This document shows positions 1 to 8,478 of a stretch of DNA of 45,205 nt, piece by piece. The stretch lies in contig JAFGDV010000036.1 in the NCBI GenBank assembly GCA_016931955.1, positions 1 to 45,205 of the forward strand. Direction: 5' to 3'. How positions within the stretch are numbered: position 1 is the stretch's first letter; every line of letters starts with the position of its first letter. Under the pieces are notes generated by a model. That model was given only the letters and a program-made list of their open reading frames with translations. It ran no database searches and was not told the DNA's origin. The position numbers and the translations under genes were made by a program. Source of the stretch: Candidatus Altarchaeota archaeon. GTDB lineage: Archaea > Altiarchaeota > Altiarchaeia > IMC4 > QMZM01.

Positions 1-76
1 ACGGAGGTAGAAGCAAGGGTAAAAATATTTTACGTCGCAATTCCTCCGTGGACTAAAGTCCACGGTATCCTTGCGA
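1..76. mobile_element. Probable terminal hairpin of an IS200/IS605 (TnpB) type element
   Basis: A perfect 8-bp stem with a TAAA loop lies at 46-65 (CCGTGGAC/GTCCACGG). It is preceded by a TTCCTC motif and followed by TATCCTTGCG. Bases 13-18 (GCAAGG) can also pair with 70-75 (CCTTGC), and 1-7 (ACGGAGG) with 43-49 (CCTCCGT). This arrangement resembles IS200/IS605-family ends, where a TAAA/TGAA-loop hairpin sits beside a TTCCTC motif; that resemblance is from memory, not from a search. No tnpA or tnpB is inside the window; one could lie to the left. It could instead be an unrelated structured RNA or terminator. Confidence 0.4.
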
Positions 77-108
77 GTTTGTAATGATCACGGAGAAATA
101 ATGCTGGC

Positions 109-342
109 TTAGCCTCTCTTCTCCAGGAAACGGATAAGCTCCTCCGTCTCCCTCAAATTGAAAAATTTTATATCCTGTTTAATAACGTATTTTTTTGCGA
201 CAACCACGACATCACCGTCTTCGTCAAGGAAAACATCCTCAAGCTCTTTCGGGATAAAACCGCAGCCAATAGCCTCACTTTCGCCGCTCTTCCTCTTCAA
301 GGCGGCGCTCTCACGAAGCCGCTCAATAAAATCCTTCTCCAT
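109..342 (-). CDS. Small charged protein of unknown function
   Basis: This encodes 77 residues beginning MEKDFIERL. A longer frame exists upstream, but it would overlap the end of ftr and start with a hydrophobic stretch unlike the rest. A TTTAAGTA box about 26 nt before the chosen ATG supports this start. The protein is acidic and basic throughout, with an internal DEDGD turn followed by a VVVVA strand, and looks like a small soluble alpha/beta protein. I do not recognise the family. It lies 34 nt downstream of ftr on the same strand, so it may share that transcript or have its own promoter. Confidence 0.6.
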   Translation of the reverse strand: MEKDFIERLRESAALKRKSGESEAIGCGFIPKELEDVFLDEDGDVVVVAKKYVIKQDIKFFNLRETEELIRFLEKRG

Positions 343-376
343 TCTGATTCCAATTAGGAAACAATACTTAAAAAAA

Positions 377-1264
377 CTATTTACGCAGATAAATCTTATA
401 CGCCCCCAGTTTTCCGCCAAAGTTGCCGGCAGAGATCCTCACAAGACCACGGGTTTCCTTTGCAATTTCTATAGCCCGGTGAGTCGCCTTCCGGACAGCG
501 CTCAAGCTGACGCCGTTAAAGACGACCTCAGCTATGGATTCCACACCCCTTGGAACCCCAGAACCAGAGACCTTAGCAGCAATAGAAGGGCAAAGCTTCT
601 CCTGAGTTGAAGCCCTAAGGAAACTGTACCTGGAACCAATCTTCGAGCCGGCCGCGCAGACCCCCCCAGGAAAAGAGGTCACCACACCCCTCACGCCACC
701 TATCGCGAAAGCTGCGAGCTCAGCAGCCTCCAACGCAGCGTCTTCGCTTACGGCGAAAAACCAGAGATTGCCGCCCATGACCCCCTTAGAGTAACCGAAT
801 TCCCTCTCGATGAGGAAATCACCCATCATACGAGGAACAACAACCACTGAGCGACCAAAACGCTGCCCCTCCCTCTGAAAGCCGTCACCAAAGAAGCCGA
901 TTTTTTTGCCGACTGCAAGCTTGTTCTCCGCCTGAGTTAGGTTCCATACAGCGGTTGTGGGAGCAGTCAGAACACATTGACCAATTCGTTTAAGTAATTC
1001 CCCTTCAAGCTGTTTTATGGGATCCGCACAGCAGGAGGCAACCCAGAACTGTATGGCTGCGCCAATTCGGTCATCTGGAGAGTCTTCGGGCTCCACAAGA
1101 TAGTCTATTCCAGTTTCACAGCCGCAACCTATGCCACTGGTAGCGCAACCAATAGCAGAATTCACTGCAGAATCCAACCACTTCCTGCTCTTAGCAGTGA
1201 CCAAGACCTCAGAATAGAATCCTGGGAACGCCTCAGCATAGGTGTCATCTATTTCAGCCGGCAT
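377..1264 (-). CDS. ftr: Formylmethanofuran:tetrahydromethanopterin formyltransferase
   Basis: Ftr moves the formyl group between formylmethanofuran and tetrahydromethanopterin, a step of the methyl branch of archaeal C1 metabolism (methanogenesis, methyl oxidation or the archaeal Wood-Ljungdahl route). The 295-residue product matches the usual length of about 297. Family signatures are visible in order: DDTYAEAF near the N terminus, DRIGQCVLTAPT, FFGDGFQ, GVMGGN, FPGG, GSKIGS and a C-terminal ISAGNFGGKLG. The start at MPAEIDD was chosen because it aligns with the family N terminus; it overlaps the preceding NTPase gene by 11 bp, suggesting translational coupling. The middle region diverges from methanogen enzymes as I remember them. 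No other methanopterin-pathway gene is in the window. Confidence 0.93.
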   Translation of the reverse strand: MPAEIDDTYAEAFPGFYSEVLVTAKSRKWLDSAVNSAIGCATSGIGCGCETGIDYLVEPEDSPDDRIGAAIQFWVASCCADPIKQLEGELLKRIGQCVLTAPTTAVWNLTQAENKLAVGKKIGFFGDGFQREGQRFGRSVVVVPRMMGDFLIEREFGYSKGVMGGNLWFFAVSEDAALEAAELAAFAIGGVRGVVTSFPGGVCAAGSKIGSRYSFLRASTQEKLCPSIAAKVSGSGVPRGVESIAEVVFNGVSLSAVRKATHRAIEIAKETRGLVRISAGNFGGKLGAYKIYLRK

Positions 1265-1778
1265 TTTCAATGAACCCCAGTATTTTTGCGACAACACGAT
1301 CACGATTGTCTTCAGTTACTTCGAAGACTGTGAAACCCTGTTGCATGAATCTCTCAACGAAAACATCTAGGAGAGTGTTTCGGACTACGACAACGACGGT
1401 CGCCGCAGATTCCAAAGCCGATTTTGCAGCCTCCATCACGCCGCTCCCGGAGAGCTCAAGGGGGCCGATTTCGTCGATAAATACGATGTCACAGTTCTCA
1501 GCATCACGTATCACCCGCTTCGCGAAGTCTACGCCCTGCGGACTAATATGATACCTTCCGACCTTGATGCCTTTAGCGTAGTCGTCCAAGACAGCGAGCA
1601 TCTTCTTCTCCTTAGTTAAAACGTCGACTGCAATCTTCCCCATATCCCTATCCCCCGTCTTTGCTTTAGGACACAGGACGCCGCCGCATCTAAGACCCCT
1701 CCCCTCGAGTTCGGCTGCAAGCCTCTCGCATACCGTCGTTTTACCGCAACCAGGTCTTCCTGTGACTACTATATTCAT
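1254..1778 (-). CDS. THEP1-type nucleoside-triphosphatase
   Basis: This is a 174-residue P-loop NTPase of the THEP1 (DUF265) family, a small archaeal/thermophile NTPase with broad NTP specificity and uncertain cellular role. The Walker A motif GRPGCGKT is at residues 7-14 and Walker B VFIDE at about 99-103, followed by GPLELS, typical of the family. The start at MNIVVTG puts the P-loop at the expected distance from the N terminus; it is 2 nt after the stop of the upstream membrane-protein gene. The 3' end overlaps ftr, so it belongs to the same operon. Confidence 0.88.
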   Translation of the reverse strand: MNIVVTGRPGCGKTTVCERLAAELEGRGLRCGGVLCPKAKTGDRDMGKIAVDVLTKEKKMLAVLDDYAKGIKVGRYHISPQGVDFAKRVIRDAENCDIVFIDEIGPLELSGSGVMEAAKSALESAATVVVVVRNTLLDVFVERFMQQGFTVFEVTEDNRDRVVAKILGFIENAG

Positions 1779-1780
1779 TC

Positions 1781-2410
1781 TTAGACAATGAAGGCAATAA
1801 ACCAACACAATAAAGTGATCGTTGAGGTTAAAGCATAATACAGGTCATCCCTAAGATGGGATAAGTCGAATGAAGAAAGCCTGAATGCTATGAAGACTAG
1901 GATGGAGGACAAAAACGCTGCATTAAAGCCCCTCACAAATATCAGAGGCAAAAGGGCTATCAGATCAGAGATGAAGAAGCCTGCGGAAGAGAGTAATGGA
2001 GTGAAGACTTCAGTCAGAACGTAGCCACCAGAGTAGGTGGCATAGCCCAGAAATGCCCCAGACAGAAGGCTGTGGGTTTCATGGAACCTTACCATGAGGG
2101 GAATTAAGAGCATGAGCTCAAAGATCAAGCCTTCCGCTATGATAGCTAACATAGCACACCAGACGCAGCCGCCAATGAATCCGAGGTTAAGCAGCTTGAA
2201 GAGAGAGGCAATGAATGCCATAGAAAACTGCATTCCACTTCTCTGGTAGATACGGCGCGTATAGACCATCAGAGACAAGGCAATAGAAGCCATGACGGCA
2301 CCGGCTGGGAGATGAAGCGTGTGAAGAAAAGCCCCAAAAGTACATTCAAGGAGACCCCACAGGGAGCCGAACATCAATATGGCTAAGATAGACTTTTTAT
2401 CCACCACCAT
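1781..2410 (-). CDS. Multi-pass membrane protein, ECF S-component-like
   Basis: The 209-residue product is strongly hydrophobic with about six membrane segments and few charges. Its N-terminal segment carries GSLWGLLECTFGAFLH, and Cys residues cluster in GGCVWC near residue 80. The size and topology resemble substrate-binding S components of energy-coupling-factor transporters or other small vitamin/cofactor permeases, but no decisive signature is visible. It overlaps the upstream lipoprotein gene by 14 bp and precedes the THEP1 gene by 2 nt, so it is an internal operon gene. Substrate unknown. Confidence 0.6.
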   Translation of the reverse strand: MVVDKKSILAILMFGSLWGLLECTFGAFLHTLHLPAGAVMASIALSLMVYTRRIYQRSGMQFSMAFIASLFKLLNLGFIGGCVWCAMLAIIAEGLIFELMLLIPLMVRFHETHSLLSGAFLGYATYSGGYVLTEVFTPLLSSAGFFISDLIALLPLIFVRGFNAAFLSSILVFIAFRLSSFDLSHLRDDLYYALTSTITLLCWFIAFIV

Positions 2411-2771
2411 ACCTCACCTCAACAACATCCTTCACCCAGAAAGCCTTCGGCAGATGCGGGAAAACCGCAAGGCCATCATCAGTTAAAACGCCCTGCAGCA
2501 TATCCTCCCAGTTAAAGGTCTTCTGGTATCCATCAGACCCTACAAGGGTGAAAGAGAGATCCTCAGGGTTATCCACACCCGCTTGGATGACGATGCAGTC
2601 AAGGGGTATGCCTGAGTGCCCATCAGCTTCCACATGACCACATGCAGTAGAGAGCTCAGAGATGGACAGAACGCCCCCAGCCACCACGATTTCATCCGAT
2701 CCACTGGTTTCCTGGCTGACGCAGCCGACAAATAGGGACAGCAAGACAAACGCTGCAATTAGTTCTTTCAT
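2397..2771 (-). CDS. Lipoprotein with molybdopterin-oxidoreductase-like fold
   Basis: The 124-residue product has a lipoprotein signal peptide ending LFVGC, with the lipidated Cys at 17. The mature part contains SGIPLDCIVIQAGV, then a VGSDGYQKTF segment and a DGLAVFPHLPKAFWVKDVVEVR ending. This order resembles the small oxidoreductase-molybdopterin-binding (sulfite-oxidase-like) fold often found alone in exported proteins without the catalytic metal site; that assignment is by pattern only. The ATG at 2771 was preferred over an upstream in-frame start because it directly begins the signal peptide. It heads the run of close-packed genes leading to ftr. Confidence 0.62.
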   Translation of the reverse strand: MKELIAAFVLLSLFVGCVSQETSGSDEIVVAGGVLSISELSTACGHVEADGHSGIPLDCIVIQAGVDNPEDLSFTLVGSDGYQKTFNWEDMLQGVLTDDGLAVFPHLPKAFWVKDVVEVRYGGG

Positions 2772-2806
2772 AACTAAGAATAGCATTTAGAGAAAAATAA
2801 ATTAGC

Positions 2807-3445
2807 TCAGCTCGAGTTCATGGCGGATTGGAGTTGACAATCCTGCAGTCCATCAACGCAGACCTCATAGTTCTCACAACGGTCTTCTATCGAAAGCCTC
2901 TCCCTCACCTTACACTTGGCCTCAAGCGTTCCAGGATCGGCACAGTAGGGGATGACTGTGACCTTTTGAACGTAGTTGAACAAATTGCCTGAAGCATCCA
3001 GATCCGACGCACATCTATAGCTCACAGAGGACTCCCCACACCCGCCGGTAACGCATTCACCGAGCAGGGTCGTGGTAGTAGTCGATGAAGTCGACGTGGA
3101 AGTGGTCGACGTGGAAGTGGTCGACGTGACTTTCACGCAAATACCTGCTGAGCATATCTTATCCATCCTCTTACAGCTCACAACCTCGGAGTCGACGAAG
3201 CCCACCTCATCGCAGAACAACTCAATAAGCTGATCAGAGTTCAGACAATAGTCCGCTTCAGTTAAAGACTCATTATCTTTGCTATACCCGGATACTGCGC
3301 CCTTCACCAAGTAGTCCCTGCCGGCGTCGGATTCATTGCATTCGAGAGTAGTGGATGTTGTCGTCGAAACATCTGAACCATTATCCTGCTGAACACACCC
3401 ACATAAAAACAATGTGATAAAAAATAAAACCAAGAGTCTTTGCAT
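2807..3445 (-). CDS. Ser/Thr-linker lipoprotein with Cys-rich domains
   Basis: The 212-residue product has a lipoprotein signal ending LCGC (Cys17), a short Thr/Ser stretch at about 27-33, a first Cys-containing domain (about 35-105), a 20-residue Ser/Thr linker (about 107-127) and a second Cys-rich domain. It is probably a membrane-anchored surface protein with O-glycosylated linkers and disulfide-bonded domains; no known fold is recognised. A T-rich TATA-like box about 25 nt before the ATG and no Shine-Dalgarno site suggest a leaderless transcript. It is divergent from the transglutaminase-like gene. Confidence 0.72.
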   Translation of the reverse strand: MQRLLVLFFITLFLCGCVQQDNGSDVSTTTSTTLECNESDAGRDYLVKGAVSGYSKDNESLTEADYCLNSDQLIELFCDEVGFVDSEVVSCKRMDKICSAGICVKVTSTTSTSTTSTSTSSTTTTTLLGECVTGGCGESSVSYRCASDLDASGNLFNYVQKVTVIPYCADPGTLEAKCKVRERLSIEDRCENYEVCVDGLQDCQLQSAMNSS

Positions 3446-3512
3446 AATAGATTATGAGATTCAGGGAATAAAAAAACCTGTTTTATATACTATAAAAAAC
3501 AATGAATTTTAC
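3446..3512. promoter_or_regulatory. Divergent promoter region for two lipoprotein genes
   Basis: On the plus strand TTTATATAC at 3482-3490 is centred about 27 nt before the ATG at 3513. On the minus strand a T-rich TATA-like stretch around 3465-3475 is centred about 25 nt before the ATG at 3445. Neither gene has a clear Shine-Dalgarno site, so both are probably leaderless. Confidence 0.55.
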
Positions 3513-4832
3513 ATGGATTACAACAGGATAAGTTGGATTATCTTCATAACAGCAGTCCTCTTCCTACAAGGCTGCGTTGAGCTGCCATTTCAGGGAAACA
3601 GGGAGACAACGACGACACAACCAACGCCGGATGTGACGGCAACCACCCGGACCGAAACTACGACGATACCCGGAACAACTACGCTACCGGAGAAGACACC
3701 GCCAGCTGAGATGCCGCCTGTGCTATCCTATGCGTTGTTAAACTACGACTACTACCAGTATGATGACCCCACAATAAGATCCCACGCAGAATCCATAACA
3801 GAAGGCTGCATGGACGATGAATGCCGGCTTCTGAAGATCCACAAATACGTGATCGACAACATGTACTACGAAAAATACAAAAACAGATCACATGGTATGC
3901 CAGGGTTATTCAACAAAGGATATGGGATGTGCGGCGATTTCGCCGTATTCTACTACAACTACCTTAAATCAATCGGTTTGGAGACATACATAGCCATCAT
4001 ACCAGAGCACACCTACGCTGTCTCATGCAACCACAACCTGACAAGACTACAATCGTATATAGAAGACGACCCAGACTTCAAGGAATACACCAACGAATAC
4101 ATATTTCCGAATTTTGAATTCGAGGTAAACCCGGCATTCAAAAAAACATGTCTGCGCATAGAAGGACCAAGTTCCACGAAAGGAGCATACCGCTATCCTG
4201 GAGAACACTACGAGGATACGAAGATAACGACGGGCGAAAGCTTCTTCCTTGACCCGGAAACATGGGTGTGGGAGCCCTTCAGCGAATCAGAGATAACAAT
4301 AGAGAAACCAAGGGCGCACATAGAACGCCTCTTCAGGTTCTTGATGGATGAAGAAAGCGACATAGCTTGGAGGGTGAAAAAGATGAGCAAGAGGGTTGGC
4401 GGAGGACTGGACTACGAATTCGAAGCCTACGACATAACCACGACACTAAGCTACCAGTACGCTACCTTCACACTTCCAGAAATGGACCGATTCGACAGGG
4501 TAAGGATCCACATCACGATCCAGGCAGCCAATCCGATCCTATTCTACACGCTACAGGATAAAAACCAACTTGAAAACTTCAAATACTATGTGGAACACAG
4601 ATACATCCTGTACAAAGACGACCTATGGAGATACGATGAAAAACCAAAGACTGGATTACACGACTACGAATTTGACTACATAAGCTCCTGCGGCGCAGAA
4701 GAGGGCATAACCTCATTCGACAGGGAATGCATAATCACAGACGCGGGGAGAAGGATGTTCGCCATACACAATGAAGTATTCTTCGAGGAAAATGAGGTCA
4801 ACATAACAGTAAAATACCTTGAATTCCTATAG
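3513..4832 (+). CDS. Transglutaminase-like lipoprotein
   Basis: The 439-residue product has a lipoprotein signal with the lipobox FLQGC (Cys21), a Thr/Pro-rich linker (about 31-66) and a transglutaminase-like (papain-fold) domain. The likely nucleophile is Cys140 in KGYGMCGDFA, with His166 in PEHTYAV as the second catalytic residue. The C-terminal half (about 270-439) is beta-rich and unrecognised. Such proteins may act as surface cysteine proteases or crosslinking enzymes; the substrate is unknown. The ATG at 3513 fits both the signal peptide and the TATA box spacing. The stop overlaps the convergent nadE stop by 6 bp. Confidence 0.8.
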   Translation: MDYNRISWIIFITAVLFLQGCVELPFQGNRETTTTQPTPDVTATTRTETTTIPGTTTLPEKTPPAEMPPVLSYALLNYDYYQYDDPTIRSHAESITEGCMDDECRLLKIHKYVIDNMYYEKYKNRSHGMPGLFNKGYGMCGDFAVFYYNYLKSIGLETYIAIIPEHTYAVSCNHNLTRLQSYIEDDPDFKEYTNEYIFPNFEFEVNPAFKKTCLRIEGPSSTKGAYRYPGEHYEDTKITTGESFFLDPETWVWEPFSESEITIEKPRAHIERLFRFLMDEESDIAWRVKKMSKRVGGGLDYEFEAYDITTTLSYQYATFTLPEMDRFDRVRIHITIQAANPILFYTLQDKNQLENFKYYVEHRYILYKDDLWRYDEKPKTGLHDYEFDYISSCGAEEGITSFDRECIITDAGRRMFAIHNEVFFEENEVNITVKYLEFL

Positions 4833-5621
4833 ACCCAATTCAACTATTGCGGGCATGATCCGCTTATGTTCGCTGCCCTTCACTTGAGAGGATATGCGCT
4901 CAACAAGGTTTATGTCTACTTCAAGCTCCTCTGCCGCCCTCTCAACGGAATAGTTCCTGTCAACTATAAGGTCCAATATACCATCAAGAACCTCATAGCT
5001 GGCCCCAAGCTCCTCCTCATCCGTCTGACCAACCCAGAGACCTGCAGAAGGCCTCTTTACAATAATCCCCTTAGGTATGCCAAGGTGGAGGGCAAGCTGC
5101 CTTACCTGCGTCTTATACAATGCCCCGATCGGCTCAAGATCACAGCCCGAGTCGCCGAACTTCGTCATATAGCCAAGGAGTAGCTCAGTCCTATTGCTTG
5201 TGCCGAGAACAACCCTACCATCGAGGTTCGCTGCAAGATAGCTTAAAAGCATCCTGACCCTGGGCTTGACGTTCGCAAGAGAAAGTTTTTTGTTTTTTTC
5301 GGAAAACTCAACCCAGGGAAAGACCTTCTTCACCGAATCCACGACATCGTTGATCTCCATCAACGAATACCTGACTTGGAGGGACTCCGCCAGCTCCTCG
5401 GCGTCTTTGATGTCTATCGGATCACTGACGCCCATCTCGGGCATGACCAACGCACGAACATCAACCACAGAGGAAGCAAGCTTCAAGACAACAGCAGAGT
5501 CAATGCCTCCACTCAAGGCAACAACGACGCCCTTAGTACTGGTTTTCTCTACGAACGACCTAACAGCTGCTTCTATCGTCTCCCTGCAATACACCAATTG
5601 CCCCTCAGTCAAAGGTTTCAT
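4827..5621 (-). CDS. nadE: NAD+ synthetase
   Basis: NadE makes NAD+ from deamido-NAD+ using ATP and ammonia or glutamine-derived nitrogen. The 264-residue product is the short form without a glutaminase domain. The ATP-pyrophosphatase loop SGGIDS is at residues 37-42, and the conserved GTSNRTELLLGYMTKFGD and KRPSAGLWVGQTDEEELG segments follow. The ATG at 5621 has a GGTGA site 5-9 nt upstream; a GTG at 5630 is an alternative. It is the last gene of the trkH-aroK-yjbQ-nadE run. Confidence 0.95.
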   Translation of the reverse strand: MKPLTEGQLVYCRETIEAAVRSFVEKTSTKGVVVALSGGIDSAVVLKLASSVVDVRALVMPEMGVSDPIDIKDAEELAESLQVRYSLMEINDVVDSVKKVFPWVEFSEKNKKLSLANVKPRVRMLLSYLAANLDGRVVLGTSNRTELLLGYMTKFGDSGCDLEPIGALYKTQVRQLALHLGIPKGIIVKRPSAGLWVGQTDEEELGASYEVLDGILDLIVDRNYSVERAAEELEVDINLVERISSQVKGSEHKRIMPAIVELGL

Positions 5622-5622
5622 C

Positions 5623-6042
5623 TCATTCACCCATCACCTGGAGGACGACCTCCCTCTTCCTCGGGGAGGTGTCTAGGTTCATCACGATGATCTGTTGCCA
5701 CGTTCCCAGAGATAGTTTACCGTCGATGAAGGGTACGACAAGGGAGGTGCCGATGATAGTAGAACAAACATGACCCCTGCCGTTGTCGTCGTGCCACGTC
5801 TTATGATGCTCGTAGTCTATGTTGGACGGAGCGATCCTCTCCAAAGCACGAGGAATATCCTTCTTCAAGCCAGGCTCATACTCTATAGTTGAGACTGCGC
5901 CAGTGGAGCCGACGGAGAAGACCGTGACTATGCCGTTGGAGAGGCCTGAAGCGGACAAAAAACCCTGAACCTCCCGGGAGATGTCGGCCATGTCGCCGTC
6001 CGCCAAGAGGTCGACGTGTATGGTCTTCGTCTTGATCGTCAT
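5623..6042 (-). CDS. YjbQ family protein (UPF0047)
   Basis: The 139-residue product matches the YjbQ/UPF0047 family, whose members can show weak thiamine-phosphate synthase activity but whose true role is unsettled. Conserved features are GSTGAVSTIEYEPGL, the DYEHHKTWHDDNGRGHV segment with its His cluster, and SLGTWQQIIVMNLD near the C terminus. The start overlaps the aroK stop by 4 bp (ATGA), showing tight coupling. Confidence 0.9.
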   Translation of the reverse strand: MTIKTKTIHVDLLADGDMADISREVQGFLSASGLSNGIVTVFSVGSTGAVSTIEYEPGLKKDIPRALERIAPSNIDYEHHKTWHDDNGRGHVCSTIIGTSLVVPFIDGKLSLGTWQQIIVMNLDTSPRKREVVLQVMGE

Positions 6043-6911
6043 CTTAGTATCCTCGCATGCCTGTTGTTTGTTTTGGCTTCTATGACGCTTCCATCAAAGG
6101 AATCCCAGGCAGCTCTTACAGCGTTAGTATCATCCCTGGACAATGCGGCTACTGCAGGACCCTTACCGCAGAGACCAGCTGCAAGAGCACCCGCATCAAG
6201 AGCCGCCAACGCGACACTTGGATCCTGACCCAGGGAAGCAGCATATAATACCCCATTAAGGGTTAATGCGGTAAATAGGTTACCATTCAACGCCTCATTC
6301 CAGGCAAGCTCCACCCCATCCCTCAACAGCTTGGTCTTACCAACATCAACCTCGCTTGTATAGATTTTTTCTTCGGGGATAAATAGGATGACTGAGAGAG
6401 ACTCCATCTCACCTGATCTGAGGATTCTTCTCTCTATGTTATCTGTAACGACGAAGCCGCCGAAAAAAGAGGCCGCAGCATCATCAAAGGCTCCGGTTAT
6501 CGTCACCCTAGCCTTAACAGCAGCATCAACGCCCAGGTTTATCATATCCAAGTCGGAGGGTTTATCCAGCCCAGGATTCTCCTTCAGGACCGCGTCAACC
6601 ACTGCTAAGACAACGGCGTTGGCTGCCGCACTGCTGCTCTTCAAACCCCTTGCAATAGGTATGTTGCTTTCGGTTTCAACCCAGGCACCATAGTCGACCC
6701 CAAAATGGTCGAAGACCCCCCTAACGCATAGCTTTATAAGGGTTGTATCCTCCCTGGAGGCGTTCCTGATCTTGGCCTTAATGGAACCTGAATTATTCAA
6801 TTCAACAAACGCCTTCGTCTCCAAGTCAATACCGAACGCAGCACCCTTGCCGGTTGCGATCGCATTGACTATGGTCGCAGCACCATAGCTTACCGCCTTG
6901 GATTCAGTCAT
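6039..6911 (-). CDS. aroK: Archaeal-type (GHMP) shikimate kinase
   Basis: This enzyme phosphorylates shikimate to shikimate 3-phosphate in aromatic amino-acid synthesis. It belongs to the GHMP kinase superfamily and is not homologous to bacterial AroK. The 290-residue product has the family N terminus (GAATIVNAIATGKGAAFGID) and the phosphate-binding motif PIARGLKSSSAAANA. A later GLCGKGPAVAAL segment matches the GHMP C-terminal motif. It overlaps trkH upstream and yjbQ downstream by 4 bp each. No other shikimate-pathway gene is nearby. Confidence 0.92.
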   Translation of the reverse strand: MTESKAVSYGAATIVNAIATGKGAAFGIDLETKAFVELNNSGSIKAKIRNASREDTTLIKLCVRGVFDHFGVDYGAWVETESNIPIARGLKSSSAAANAVVLAVVDAVLKENPGLDKPSDLDMINLGVDAAVKARVTITGAFDDAAASFFGGFVVTDNIERRILRSGEMESLSVILFIPEEKIYTSEVDVGKTKLLRDGVELAWNEALNGNLFTALTLNGVLYAASLGQDPSVALAALDAGALAAGLCGKGPAVAALSRDDTNAVRAAWDSFDGSVIEAKTNNRHARILR

Positions 6912-8446
6912 TTCTCCCCAATACCCCCAATCTCCCCCTTCTTCCTACCACCCACAAGCTCCTTCTTTACCTCAACCATCTCATGCTCTATCACAGCAAC
7001 ATCGCGCCCGAAGCCCTCAAGGAGATAACCGACTAAAGCCAGGACAGGGAATATCTCCAACCTGCCAGCGATCATCTGAAATATGAGGACTAACTTGACG
7101 ACTAAAGGCTGTAAGCTGACATCGACGGTGGAAAAACCAACGTTGCTTTGAGCCGAAACCGACAGGAAAAACGCATCAAATAATCTCATGTTACCCTCCT
7201 CGCCCATGCCCCACAACATAAGCGAAAAAGTGCCTACAAAGATTAATAACACATATATGAAGAAAAACAAGGCAATGTTCCTCAACTCCTCATCAGAGAA
7301 GACACTCTTCCCGACCTTGAAAGGGAAAACGGCGGATTCTGGAAGGGACAGCTTCTTTATGAACCAGCGGACTGCTTCGAAGAGAACGCCAACCCTGATG
7401 ACCTTTAAACCGCCGGCTGTGGAACCCGCACCCCCGCCAATCAGCATCAAGACGATGACGAGGAAAAGCTCAGGAGCATGCAAATCATCTAGGATATCCT
7501 GCCCAGGACCCCCAGTAGTTATTGAAGAGATAACAAGTGTTATGTTCCTGTGCAGTGAACTCAATAAATCAATGCCAGAAGTTAAAGAGATAAGAGTAAA
7601 GGACAGTATGGCAAGGAAGATCAACCAGCAACCGAAGCGTATCTCCAAGTGACTGAAGAACCTCTTCAGATCCCCCGACAAGAGTATGTAGTCCAGGGTG
7701 AATGGGACAGCTGCCAGAATGAGAAACAAAAGGATCACGATCTCGGAAAACAAACTTATATGGATTCCTTCAACAAGGAAGATGAATCCGCCGGTGGAGA
7801 GGATGCTCATCATGGTAGACAATGCTTCCAGCAGACCCATGTCCAATAGGATCAGGATAGCCGTCCCAGAGAATGTATAGAAGAGGTATATGCGGAGGAT
7901 TATCTTTGCTGTATGGTCGATGCTCGGCACAATCTTTTCGCCGCCTTCCACCCTGTAGAGGAACACGGTCGAGATGCCACCCCTCGCTAGAAGCGACAGA
8001 AACAGGATGACTACGCCAAGACCGCCTGTCCACTCCATCAGGGCCCTGGAGAAGATAAGGCTGCGGCTATAGAATGGAGAATCATTGTTCAGCAGATATG
8101 TGGGAAACACGGTCAGACCGGAAGTGGTATACCCAGATACGCTCTCAAAGTAGCCGTTGACCAGTGCCTCAAACGGCTCATCGAAAACAAAGAAGAAAGG
8201 TATGGCTCCTATGAATGGGATAACCAACAGGCTTAATGCGACCAAGAGCATGGCATGCCTGAAGTCAATATCCATCCTCGGACGCCTGAGACAGAGCGCG
8301 CCTAGAAACCAGAAGACAAGGCTCCTCATGAGAAGCAGAAGTATCGGTTCATTGTAGTACAGCGCCACAGGTATGGGCAACAGAGATAACGCCCCGCTGA
8401 AGAAAAGAAACACTCCAAGGTACCAGGAGATGTCCTTTAGGTCCAT
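6908..8446 (-). CDS. trkH: TrkH-family potassium uptake channel subunit
   Basis: The 512-residue membrane protein is the K+-translocating subunit of a Trk/Ktr system. Four selectivity-filter-like segments are visible: SGYTTSGL, TGGLGV, SITTGGPG with nearby GGGAGSTAGGLK, and SNVGFSTVD. About ten membrane helices are present. Its normal regulator TrkA (an RCK/TrkA-N protein) is not in the window. It is the first gene of the overlapping operon with aroK; a 32-bp gap separates it from gatB upstream. Confidence 0.92.
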   Translation of the reverse strand: MDLKDISWYLGVFLFFSGALSLLPIPVALYYNEPILLLLMRSLVFWFLGALCLRRPRMDIDFRHAMLLVALSLLVIPFIGAIPFFFVFDEPFEALVNGYFESVSGYTTSGLTVFPTYLLNNDSPFYSRSLIFSRALMEWTGGLGVVILFLSLLARGGISTVFLYRVEGGEKIVPSIDHTAKIILRIYLFYTFSGTAILILLDMGLLEALSTMMSILSTGGFIFLVEGIHISLFSEIVILLFLILAAVPFTLDYILLSGDLKRFFSHLEIRFGCWLIFLAILSFTLISLTSGIDLLSSLHRNITLVISSITTGGPGQDILDDLHAPELFLVIVLMLIGGGAGSTAGGLKVIRVGVLFEAVRWFIKKLSLPESAVFPFKVGKSVFSDEELRNIALFFFIYVLLIFVGTFSLMLWGMGEEGNMRLFDAFFLSVSAQSNVGFSTVDVSLQPLVVKLVLIFQMIAGRLEIFPVLALVGYLLEGFGRDVAVIEHEMVEVKKELVGGRKKGEIGGIGEK

Positions 8447-8478
8447 CCTTAAAGATAAGGGAGTGGTGTTTAATAATC

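Noticed and set aside
158-610. 150-residue plus-strand frame at the left end
   Set aside because: It is antisense to the ftr 3' end and a small gene; Ser-rich and without a promoter.
6908-8446. Looked for a trkA gene next to trkH
   Set aside because: None of the neighbouring frames shows a TrkA-N Rossmann signature; the neighbours are aroK and gatB.
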